DNA of 7,702 nucleotides from Mageeibacillus sp. UBA3708 (GTDB taxonomy: Bacteria > Bacillota > Clostridia > Saccharofermentanales > Saccharofermentanaceae). Location of the stretch: NCBI GenBank assembly GCA_002371375.1, contig DFIB01000172.1, positions 1 to 7,702 of the forward strand, read 5' to 3'. The notes beneath the pieces were generated by a model. That model saw nothing but the letters and a program-made list of their open reading frames with translations, was not told the origin of the DNA and did no database searches. Position 1 is the first letter of the stretch. Every line of letters starts with the position of its first letter. A program made the translations under genes and the position numbers. This document shows, one piece after another, positions 1 to 6,631 of the stretch.

Positions 1-296
1 CATTAGGCCTCGGTGACTGGCGGATAGTAACATCACTCATAACAGGCTTCATCGCCAAGGAGAGCGTCGTATCGAGTTTGAATGTACTGTTCGGTGAGAG
101 TGTTGCAGGTGCAATAACTCCTCTGGCAGCTATGTCATTACTCGTATTCTCGCTTCTTTACACGCCCTGCGTTGCCGCGATCGCTTCAATAAGAAGGGAA
201 ATGGGTGCCAAATGGGCTGCAGGTGTCGTAATCTGGCAATGTGTTGTTGCATGGCTCATATCATTTGCGGTATATTCGGTCGGAAGTCTTCTCTGA
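1..296 (+). CDS. feoB: Ferrous iron transport protein B, C-terminal fragment (5' end outside window)
   Basis: FeoB is the inner-membrane Fe(II) transporter with an N-terminal G-protein domain. Only the last 97 codons are here, read from base 3, and they cover the end of the membrane domain. Seen: a GFIAKESVVS segment (fragment residues 15-24), which is the conserved FeoB Gate-type region, and LLYTPCVAAIASIRREMG (51-68), which contains the conserved membrane cysteine and the basic exit loop. A last hydrophobic helix follows (about 73-95, with WQCVVAW), then the stop. The G domain and first membrane half are not in the window, so intactness cannot be judged. The gene ends without an obvious hairpin terminator, and the next gene has its own promoter. 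No feoA or feoC follows it. Assignment is confident because the motifs are characteristic; iron specificity is known of the family, not shown here. Confidence 0.93.
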   Translation, partial: LGLGDWRIVTSLITGFIAKESVVSSLNVLFGESVAGAITPLAAMSLLVFSLLYTPCVAAIASIRREMGAKWAAGVVIWQCVVAWLISFAVYSVGSLL

Positions 297-351
297 AGAT
301 CAACAATTTTCAATTTATTTATAGATATTCACCGTTAATACACAGTGATAA

Positions 352-360
352 TGGTATAAT
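352..360 (+). promoter_or_regulatory. Extended -10 promoter for the PRTase-GH13-tldD-tldE operon
   Basis: A perfect TATAAT (355-360) is preceded by TGG (352-354), giving the TGnTATAAT extended -10 pattern that can work without a good -35 box. No strong -35 is seen: GTTAAT at 334-339 would leave only a 15-bp spacer. The transcript should start near position 367, giving a leader of about 20 nt that contains the GAGGAG ribosome binding site (377-382), 6 nt before the ATG at 389. The surrounding gap (297-388) is AT-rich and holds nothing else that I can support. Confidence 0.7.
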
Positions 361-388
361 TAATTGTACTAATTTTGAGGAGTAAGAT

Positions 389-1237
389 ATGATCAACCGT
401 ATTATTTCAGACCTGTTTAAGACAAATGCAGTCAGAGTGGCACCCGCAGACGAGCCTTTCTGGTATACATCAGGCAAATTAGGACCTTTCTACTGTAATA
501 CACACTTTCTGCTTCATGACGAAGAGATAGCAAATGAGGTTCTCAAATTCATTGAGAAGAGTATTGCCGACGATAAGCTGACGGCTCCTAAGGAGATCTT
601 TGGAGTTCTTTACGGACTTTACCATGTATCTCCTTCATACAGGAATGTTATTGACTCGATAGTAGAGGCAGCGAAGGGATTTGATTTTGATATTATTTCG
701 GGCGGTGAGAGAAGGGATTTCATCTTCTCTATGGTTCCCGCTTATATCCTGGGCAAAGCTCATCTCACCATATATAAGGACCTTACGGCAGTATACAGCA
801 CCTCCGATTTCCGCGAGACGGTAAATGCCGGCAACGTAGTTCTTAAAGGCAAGACCACGCTTCACATTGCTGACCTTATCACTGAAGCATCAAGCTATGA
901 GCGTGCCTGGGTTCCGGTTCTCAACATCCAGGAGGTCGGTATTGATAATACCATCGCTGTTGTTGACAGACACCAGGGCGGTGAGGAGAGACTCAGGTCT
1001 ATGGGCATAGGAATGACTACCCTTGCCGGCATTGACAAGGATCTTTTTAACGAAGCACTTGCACAAGGCATCATCGATCAGGCTCAGTTCGATCTTGTTA
1101 TGAGCTTCCTTGCAGATCCCGATAAGTATATGAGAGATTTTATCGCCGCGCATCCTTCTTTTATCGAAGAGCAGATCGCGCTCGGCGGCAAGAATAAAGA
1201 AAGAGCAGAACTTGCAAGGTCGAAGGGTTACTGCTGA
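389..1237 (+). CDS. Orotate phosphoribosyltransferase-like protein (PyrE paralogue, degenerate PRPP loop)
   Basis: A 282-residue type I phosphoribosyltransferase-fold protein resembling orotate PRTase (orotate + PRPP to OMP, pyrimidine synthesis). Seen: TSGKLGPFY (27-35), matching the OPRT TSGK/SP substrate loop; ISGGERRDFIFS (103-114), at the usual GG-hood region, followed by ILGKAHLTIYKD (120-131) at the catalytic-lysine strand; and VVDRHQGGEERL (191-202), like the OPRT VDRxxGG motif. The PRPP-binding segment is unusual. Where active enzymes have a DDxxTTGxS-type loop, this protein reads HIADLITEASSY (159-170), with one acidic residue and no TTG. It is also longer than the usual 200-220 residue PyrE, with an extra helical tail from about residue 215. 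Start chosen for GAGGAG 6 nt upstream. It is the first gene after the promoter and lies 15 bp before the GH13 gene. Databases may call it pyrE, but altered substrate use or a regulatory role is possible. Confidence 0.75.
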   Translation: MINRIISDLFKTNAVRVAPADEPFWYTSGKLGPFYCNTHFLLHDEEIANEVLKFIEKSIADDKLTAPKEIFGVLYGLYHVSPSYRNVIDSIVEAAKGFDFDIISGGERRDFIFSMVPAYILGKAHLTIYKDLTAVYSTSDFRETVNAGNVVLKGKTTLHIADLITEASSYERAWVPVLNIQEVGIDNTIAVVDRHQGGEERLRSMGIGMTTLAGIDKDLFNEALAQGIIDQAQFDLVMSFLADPDKYMRDFIAAHPSFIEEQIALGGKNKERAELARSKGYC

Positions 1238-1252
1238 TAGGAGTTTATTTAC

Positions 1253-2557
1253 ATGTGGTTTGATGAATCAGTAATTTACCAGATATATCCTCTGGGTTTA
1301 TGTGACGCGCTCAAAGGCGGAACGCCGGATGAGCACAAGATACTTAAAGTGATCGAATTTATACCTCACATTAAGAAGCTCGGTGCTACCTGTGTATTAT
1401 TCAATCCGTTGTTTGCAAGTGATTATCACGGTTATGATACGAAGGATTTTCTCACCGTTGATCCCAGACTCGGGACAAATGAAGATCTTAAGACAGTTTG
1501 CAAGGCGATCAAGGATGCCGGCCTCAAGATCATGTTCGACGGTGTATTTAATCATGTAGGACGCGGCTTCTGGGCCTTCAGGGATGTACAGGAGCACAAA
1601 TGGGATTCTGCATACAAAGACTGGTTCAAGATCTCATTTGACGGCAATTCCAACTATAATGACGGTTTCTGGTATGAAGGTTGGGAAGGTCATTTTGAAC
1701 TTGTTAAGCTCAACACATGGAACGGCGCGGTCCGTGACCATATATATCAAGTGATGAAGAACTGGGTATCCGAGTATGACATAGACGGACTGAGACTGGA
1801 TGTGGCTTATTGCCTCGATGCCGATTTCCTCAAAGCACTCAGATGGTATGCAGGACAGGTCAAGGAGGATTTTGTGCTCCTTGGTGAGACTCTGCACGGT
1901 GATTACAATCGTTGGATGAATGACGAAGCATGTCACAGTGTCACCAATTATGAATGCTACAAAGGGTTATATTCCAGCTTCAACAGCGGCAACATGTTTG
2001 AGATAGCACATTCTCTTAACCGTCAGTTCTCCGATGAGCCGTGGAGCCTCTATACCGGCAAGCATCTGCTGTCATTTGCGGATAATCATGATGTTACCAG
2101 AGTTGCTACTATCCTGTCTGATAAGAAGCACCTCAAACCGATATACGGAATGGTATTCGGAATGCCGGGTGTCCCTTCAATATATTACGGAAGCGAGTGG
2201 GGCATTGAAGGTGACAAGCATTGGGGCGATGAGAGCTTAAGGCCTTCTTTGGATAAGCCGGAATGGAACGGATTGTCTGATTTCATTGCATCGCTTGCGA
2301 AGGCTAAGGCCTCATCCGATGCTTTGAATTATGGCTCGTATAAGAACATATTGATACAGCCTAAGCAGTTGATTTTTGAGAGGCGCACAGGTAGTGAGAG
2401 AGTCCTTGTGGCAATTAACGCGGATTCAAATGAATTCCGTGCTCATTTCGATGCGCAGTGCGGAAGAGCGACAGATATGATAACCGGAGAACTCCATGAT
2501 TTTGGAGGCGGTTCGTTGATGGAGCCTTATTCCGTTCATTTCTGGAAGTGTGAATGA
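1253..2557 (+). CDS. Cytoplasmic alpha-amylase family (GH13) alpha-glucan hydrolase
   Basis: A 434-residue retaining GH13 enzyme acting on alpha-1,4 (possibly also 1,6) glucosidic bonds. All key regions are visible: YDTKDFLTVDPRLG (61-74), DGVFNH (96-101), GLRLDVAY (179-186) with nucleophile D183 and R181, GETLHG (211-216) with acid/base E212, FADNHD (275-280) with transition-state stabiliser D280, and MPGVPSIYYGSEWG (304-317). A (beta/alpha)8 barrel spans about 5-355 with a short domain B after residue 101, then a small C-terminal beta domain (about 360-434). There is no signal peptide and no N-terminal CBM34-like domain, so it is shorter than classic neopullulanases or cyclomaltodextrinases, although NHVGRGFWAFRDV (100-112) resembles that subgroup. 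It probably trims maltodextrin, cyclodextrin or glycogen fragments inside the cell. The ribosome binding site is AGGAG at 1239-1243. The fold is certain; the exact substrate is not readable from sequence. Confidence 0.9.
   Translation: MWFDESVIYQIYPLGLCDALKGGTPDEHKILKVIEFIPHIKKLGATCVLFNPLFASDYHGYDTKDFLTVDPRLGTNEDLKTVCKAIKDAGLKIMFDGVFNHVGRGFWAFRDVQEHKWDSAYKDWFKISFDGNSNYNDGFWYEGWEGHFELVKLNTWNGAVRDHIYQVMKNWVSEYDIDGLRLDVAYCLDADFLKALRWYAGQVKEDFVLLGETLHGDYNRWMNDEACHSVTNYECYKGLYSSFNSGNMFEIAHSLNRQFSDEPWSLYTGKHLLSFADNHDVTRVATILSDKKHLKPIYGMVFGMPGVPSIYYGSEWGIEGDKHWGDESLRPSLDKPEWNGLSDFIASLAKAKASSDALNYGSYKNILIQPKQLIFERRTGSERVLVAINADSNEFRAHFDAQCGRATDMITGELHDFGGGSLMEPYSVHFWKCE
2544..2548 (+). promoter_or_regulatory. 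Ribosome binding site deciding the tldD start
   Basis: GGAAG lies 10 nt before ATG 2559 but only 1 nt before the in-frame GTG at 2550. The spacing favours ATG 2559. This places the start just after the GH13 stop (TGA 2555-2557), a stop-restart arrangement typical of translational coupling. Confidence 0.55.
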
Positions 2558-2558
2558 T

Positions 2559-3941
2559 ATGAATGACAATGACATCAGCTTGATCCTGGAAGCGGCATTA
2601 TCCGGCAAAGCAGATTTTGCGGAAGTTTATCTTGAAGAAGAATCGACAAGGGGCGTATCTCTCCTGAACGGCAAAGTGATCAGGGCAGGTACGGGTGCCG
2701 GTGCGGGAATAGGCATAAGGATCATGCAGGGAACTAACAGTGTTTATGTATATTCCAATAATCTTGAGACATCTTCGCTCATACATATGGCAAAAGAAGC
2801 GTCACAGGCATTGGCAGGGTCTTCTGACTATGGTCAGATCGTGCTTGGCGAGCTTTGCAAAACATCTCCAAGCATGGTCAGTATCGATCCGGATTCAGTA
2901 CCCAAATCCGATACTGTAGAGATCCTCAAGCAGGCCGCTTCATTTGCGCTTGATTACGATCCTCTCATCACTCAAGTCACGGGCGGCTATAATGCATCCT
3001 CCAAAACAATCAGAGTTGTTAACTCCAGGGGCGTTAACAGGGAAGAGACGAAGAAGAGGATCCGCCTGTCCATGGAAGCTATCGCTACAAAGGGCAATGA
3101 GAAACAGACCGGCCGGGTATCACCCGGAACGCAGCGCGGATACGAGTTTATCAATGAATATCCGGTAATAGATAAGGTAAGGGAATGCTGTGATACAGCA
3201 ATAAGAATGGTCAATGCAGGATATGCACCATCAGGCAAGATGCCCGTGATCATTTGCAACGGTTTTGGCGGAGTTATTTTCCATGAAGCATGCGGCCATG
3301 CCCTGGAGGCTTCATCTGTAGGTATAGGCAGCTCATGCTTCACCGGTAAGCTCGGAGAACAGATAGCATCTTCTGTAGTATCTGCAAGGGATAATGCAAG
3401 GATAGAAGGAGAGTGGGGATCTTATTATACTGACGACGAAGGAAATGAATCCTCCGACCTTCTTCTTATCGAGAACGGCATCCTTAAGAACTATCTTATT
3501 GACGAACTAGGTTCAAGGCGTATGGATATGCCGGTTACGGGATGCGCCAGAAGGGAAGACTATACTTTCGCGCCGACATCGCGCATGAGCAATACATATA
3601 TCGAGAACGGAACATCAACTCCTGAAGAGATAATCGCAGCAACAGAGGAAGGCCTGTACTGTACACAGATGGGCGGAGGGTCAGTCGATACTGCAACGGG
3701 CGAGTTCAATTTCGCAGTGAACGAAGCTTACATGATCCGAGGAGGCAGGATAGCGGAGCCGGTGAGAGGCGCAACGCTTATCGGCAAAGGTCCTGAGATA
3801 CTCATGAACATCGATATGGTAGGCAATGACCTTGCCTTGTCTGCAGGCATCTGCGGCGCAACGTCGGGCAACGTTCCGGTTACCGTAGGGCAGCCTACTA
3901 TCAGAGTCTCTTCGATCCTTGTAGGCGGAAGGGAGGAATGA
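2559..3941 (+). CDS. tldD: TldD, metalloprotease catalytic subunit (TldD/PmbA family, peptidase U62)
   Basis: TldD is the zinc-bearing subunit of the TldD/TldE heterodimeric protease. In E. coli the complex trims the microcin B17 leader peptide and degrades unfolded peptides such as CcdA, in the cytoplasm. Seen in this 460-residue protein: the HExxxH zinc motif as FHEACGHALE (H242, E243, H247), and near the end SAGICGATSGNVPVTVGQPT, whose C432 matches the conserved cysteine ligand in TldD. The TldD signatures PVRGATLIG (about 401-409) and the final SSILVGG are also present. Length fits the family (about 450-480). I prefer ATG 2559 over the GTG at 2550, which would overlap the GH13 gene by 8 bp, because of ribosome-binding-site spacing. 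The stop lies 4 bp before tldE, so the two subunits should be made together. All catalytic residues are present, so it is likely active. Confidence 0.94.
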   Translation: MNDNDISLILEAALSGKADFAEVYLEEESTRGVSLLNGKVIRAGTGAGAGIGIRIMQGTNSVYVYSNNLETSSLIHMAKEASQALAGSSDYGQIVLGELCKTSPSMVSIDPDSVPKSDTVEILKQAASFALDYDPLITQVTGGYNASSKTIRVVNSRGVNREETKKRIRLSMEAIATKGNEKQTGRVSPGTQRGYEFINEYPVIDKVRECCDTAIRMVNAGYAPSGKMPVIICNGFGGVIFHEACGHALEASSVGIGSSCFTGKLGEQIASSVVSARDNARIEGEWGSYYTDDEGNESSDLLLIENGILKNYLIDELGSRRMDMPVTGCARREDYTFAPTSRMSNTYIENGTSTPEEIIAATEEGLYCTQMGGGSVDTATGEFNFAVNEAYMIRGGRIAEPVRGATLIGKGPEILMNIDMVGNDLALSAGICGATSGNVPVTVGQPTIRVSSILVGGREE

Positions 3942-3945
3942 TTCG

Positions 3946-5295
3946 ATGAATATTGATGATGTTAAAGATATTATAAAGGAATTGATAGACAAAGCAAAAG
4001 ATTACGGCTTTGATGAAGCATCGGCATCTTACAGCGATCACGAATCAATGAGTGTCGATATACTCAACGGTGAAGTATCATCATATGAGAACAGCAGGGA
4101 TTCCGGGATTACGTTCAAAGGCCTCAAGAACGGCCAGATGGGTGCATGTTCAACTAATATCATAAACGGCGATACCGTATCATATCTTCTCCGCGGAGCG
4201 ATGGAGAACTGCGAAGTGCTTGATGATGAGGACCCTGATTTTATCTACTGCGATCCCGATCATAAAGACCTTTATTTCTCACAGATGTCGGGAGCTTACG
4301 ACAAGAATACTTACGGGAAGTTTAAAGAGCTCGGACTTGCTATCGAGAAGGCAATCCTGGATCTTGATCCGGCCGTCAAGCAGGTTGATTATCTGTCCCT
4401 CGTATGTTCCAGAGGTCCTGTCATCATGATGAATACAAAAGGGCTTACAGCTTATACCGATGAGGATGGTGTGTCCTTGTATGCAGGTGCAAGAGCAGAG
4501 CGCGACGGGGTAGTTAAAAGCGGCGGTCATTACTGGATCGGCAAGGATATAGATGACTTTGATCTTAACAGTTTTGTTGATACCGTCAGCGATAATCTTC
4601 TTACTAAATTCGGAGCATCTTCAGTCGCTTCAGGATCATATGATGTAGTGTTCAAAAATGAAGCTTTTGTCTCTTTGTTCAAGGCTTTCTTTGGCAACTT
4701 CTCATCATACAGCATGCAGAAAGGCTTATCTCTGCTGGCAGGGAAGGTTGGAACAAAGATAGCTTCTGATATCTTTACGCTTAAAGAGATCCCGATGTAT
4801 GAGAAGGCTCTTACAAAGATACCTTTCGATGCTGAAGGTGTGTTGACATATGATAAGGCAATAATTGATAACGGCATATTCGAGACGGCTTTGTATAATC
4901 TTAAGACAGCCAACAAAGAGAACAGACAGTCGACCGGCAACGGCTTCGGCGGCGGTATAGGTGTATCCAATCTTGTTGTAACGCCGGGTTCGCTTGGATT
5001 TGACGAGCTGTTGACCAAGGCGGGCTCAGGCCTTATCATTACCGAAGTATCCGGCCTTCACGCAGGTGTAAATGCGATAAGCGGTGATTTCTCGTTGCTG
5101 GCGGAGGGATTTGTTATCACAGAAGGGAAGAGGGGAAGACCTGTAGAACAGATAACCATATCCGGCAATTTCTATGAGCTTCTCAATAAGATCGCTGATA
5201 TCGGTTCGGATGTTATAAATGTTCCCGGAGCCAGAGGCGAATTCTTCTGTCCGTCAATACTTGTAACAGATATGAGTATTGCAGGAGATGAATAA
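3946..5295 (+). CDS. pmbA: TldE/PmbA, non-catalytic partner subunit of the TldD protease
   Basis: A 449-residue TldD/PmbA-family protein that lacks HExxxH: the equivalent region (about 236-252, FKNEAFVSLFKAFFG) has no paired histidines. This is what separates TldE/PmbA from TldD. Other family marks are present: NGEVSSYENSRDSGI near the N-terminus (41-55), the glycine-rich STGNGFGGGIGVSN (329-342) and VSGLHAGVNAISGDFSLLAEGF (368-389), which is the strong PmbA signature, followed by ISGNFYELL (405-413). In known complexes this subunit shapes the closed cavity and substrate channel with TldD. A strong ribosome binding site, GGGAGG (3931-3936), sits 9 nt before the ATG, inside the tldD 3' end. 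Adjacent tldD-tldE pairs are common in many bacteria and support a 1:1 complex. Also called tldE. Confidence 0.92.
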   Translation: MNIDDVKDIIKELIDKAKDYGFDEASASYSDHESMSVDILNGEVSSYENSRDSGITFKGLKNGQMGACSTNIINGDTVSYLLRGAMENCEVLDDEDPDFIYCDPDHKDLYFSQMSGAYDKNTYGKFKELGLAIEKAILDLDPAVKQVDYLSLVCSRGPVIMMNTKGLTAYTDEDGVSLYAGARAERDGVVKSGGHYWIGKDIDDFDLNSFVDTVSDNLLTKFGASSVASGSYDVVFKNEAFVSLFKAFFGNFSSYSMQKGLSLLAGKVGTKIASDIFTLKEIPMYEKALTKIPFDAEGVLTYDKAIIDNGIFETALYNLKTANKENRQSTGNGFGGGIGVSNLVVTPGSLGFDELLTKAGSGLIITEVSGLHAGVNAISGDFSLLAEGFVITEGKRGRPVEQITISGNFYELLNKIADIGSDVINVPGARGEFFCPSILVTDMSIAGDE

Positions 5296-5306
5296 ATTAT
5301 TATAAT
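5279..5306 (+). promoter_or_regulatory. Possible promoter for the MetY gene, starting inside the tldE 3' end
   Basis: TATAAT at 5301-5306 is a perfect -10. TTGCAG at 5279-5284 could serve as a weak -35 with a 16-bp spacer. The start would be near 5313, giving a leader of about 28 nt containing AAAGGTG (5324-5330) as the ribosome binding site. The region is AT-rich, so a chance TATAAT is possible, and the gene could equally be read through from tldE. No S-box or T-box could fit in the 45-bp gap. Confidence 0.45.
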
Positions 5307-5340
5307 AAAATACAGCTTATAAGAAAGGTGTGGTATTAAC

Positions 5341-6612
5341 ATGAATATAGACACAAAATGTGTACAGAGCGGTTACAGACCCGGCAATGGAGAACCGAGA
5401 CAGCTTCCTATCTATCAGAGCACGACATGGAAGTATTCCACCTCTGAGGAGATGGGCAAGTTATTTGATCTGGAGGCATCAGGTTATTTCTATACAAGAC
5501 TCCAGAATCCTACAAATGACGGTGCAGCTTCCAAACTCTGCGAGATGGAGGGCGGTGTTGCGGCAATGCTTACTTCATCAGGGCAGGCTGCTAATTTCTA
5601 TGCCGTATTCAATATATGTGAATGCGGGGATCATTTCATCTCATCGTCTTCGATCTATGGCGGAACATATAATCTTTTTGGTGTATCAATGAAGAAGATG
5701 GGCATCGAGTGCACATTCGTTGATCAGGATCTTCCTCTTGAAGAACTCCAGAAGTATATCAGACCTAATACAAAATGCATCTTTGGTGAGACGATTACTA
5801 ATCCGACTTGTACAGTCCTTGATTTTGATAAATTTGCAAAGCTTGCGCACAATAACGGAATCCCATTGATCGTAGATAATACTTTTGCTACACCGATCAA
5901 CTGCAGACCTATTGAACACGGTGTCGATATCGTTACTCATTCAACAACCAAGTATATAGACGGTCATGCATCGAGTGTCGGCGGTGCGATCATCGATTCA
6001 GGTAATTTTGACTGGATGGCAAGTGCTGATAAGTTCCCGGGTCTTACGACTCCGGATGAATCATATCATGGTCTTACATATGCTACAGCTTTCGGCAAGG
6101 GCGCTTATATTACAAAGGCAACAGCTCAGCTCATGCGCGATTTCGGTTCTATCCAGGCCCCGCAGAACGCTTATTATGTCCAGATCGGCCTCGAGTCGCT
6201 CTCTGCCCGTATGGAAAGGCACTGCAGGAATGCTAAGAAAGTAGCTGAATTCCTTGCAAATAATGATAAGATCGCATGGGTACATTATTCAGATCTTGAG
6301 GGCGATAAGTATCATGATCTCCAGCTGAAGTATCTTCCCAAGGGTTCTTGTGGTGTAATGTGCTTCGGCATCAAGGGCGGACGTGAGCAGTCCATCAGGT
6401 TCATGGATTCCCTTAAGCTTATTAGTATCGTTACGCATGTAGCAGATGCCAAAACATGTCTTTTGCATCCTGCAAGCCATACACACAGACAGCTTACTGA
6501 TGATCAGCTTCGCGAAGCAGGCGTTGCTCCTGACCTCATCAGGTTGTCAATTGGCCTTGAAGATGCAGATGATCTTATCGAGGATATCAAGCAGGCACTT
6601 GATAAAATCTGA
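5341..6612 (+). CDS. metY: O-acetylhomoserine sulfhydrylase-type PLP enzyme (Cys/Met metabolism family)
   Basis: A 423-residue fold-type I PLP enzyme, most likely O-acetyl-L-homoserine aminocarboxypropyltransferase, which makes homocysteine from O-acetylhomoserine and sulfide in the cytoplasm (direct sulfhydrylation route to methionine). Seen: YTRLQNPTND (51-60), the Cys/Met family tyrosine/arginine phosphate-contact segment; SSGQAA (79-84), the PLP phosphate loop; VDNTFATP (178-185) with D179 contacting the pyridine nitrogen; HSTTKYIDGH (200-209) with Schiff-base lysine K204; LHPASHTHRQL (375-385); and RLSIGLED (401-408) with the substrate-carboxylate arginine. The length of about 420-430 and the long insert between about 220 and 260 fit MetY better than the shorter MetB/MetC (about 380-400). 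It is well separated from tldE and may have its own promoter. Methionine gamma-lyase or another gamma-substituted amino acid enzyme cannot be excluded from sequence alone. Confidence 0.88.
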   Translation: MNIDTKCVQSGYRPGNGEPRQLPIYQSTTWKYSTSEEMGKLFDLEASGYFYTRLQNPTNDGAASKLCEMEGGVAAMLTSSGQAANFYAVFNICECGDHFISSSSIYGGTYNLFGVSMKKMGIECTFVDQDLPLEELQKYIRPNTKCIFGETITNPTCTVLDFDKFAKLAHNNGIPLIVDNTFATPINCRPIEHGVDIVTHSTTKYIDGHASSVGGAIIDSGNFDWMASADKFPGLTTPDESYHGLTYATAFGKGAYITKATAQLMRDFGSIQAPQNAYYVQIGLESLSARMERHCRNAKKVAEFLANNDKIAWVHYSDLEGDKYHDLQLKYLPKGSCGVMCFGIKGGREQSIRFMDSLKLISIVTHVADAKTCLLHPASHTHRQLTDDQLREAGVAPDLIRLSIGLEDADDLIEDIKQALDKI

Positions 6613-6631
6613 TAAATAATAACCGGATAAA

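Noticed and set aside
329..348. TCAC...GTGA interrupted palindrome upstream of the -10 box, as a possible operator
   Set aside because: The arms are only 4 bp with a 12-nt gap and match no known operator that I can name; chance is likely.
297..388. Search for an intrinsic terminator after feoB or a riboswitch before the PRTase gene
   Set aside because: No GC-rich stem followed by a U-tract is visible, and the predicted leader is only about 20 nt, too short for a riboswitch.
2550..2558. GTG at 2550 as the start of tldD
   Set aside because: The SD-like GGAAG would be only 1 nt away. ATG 2559 has a 10-nt spacing and still gives a full family-length protein.
2987..3343. Minus-strand open frame of 118 codons opposite tldD
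   Set aside because: It is antisense to the HExxxH region of tldD, with no motif and no initiation signals; it is a shadow of the real gene.
4530..5039. Long minus-strand open frame of 169 codons opposite tldE
   Set aside because: It lies fully antisense to a well-supported gene, has no recognisable motif and no clear ribosome binding site. Its proline/serine-rich product is what the reverse of Gly-rich coding sequence gives.
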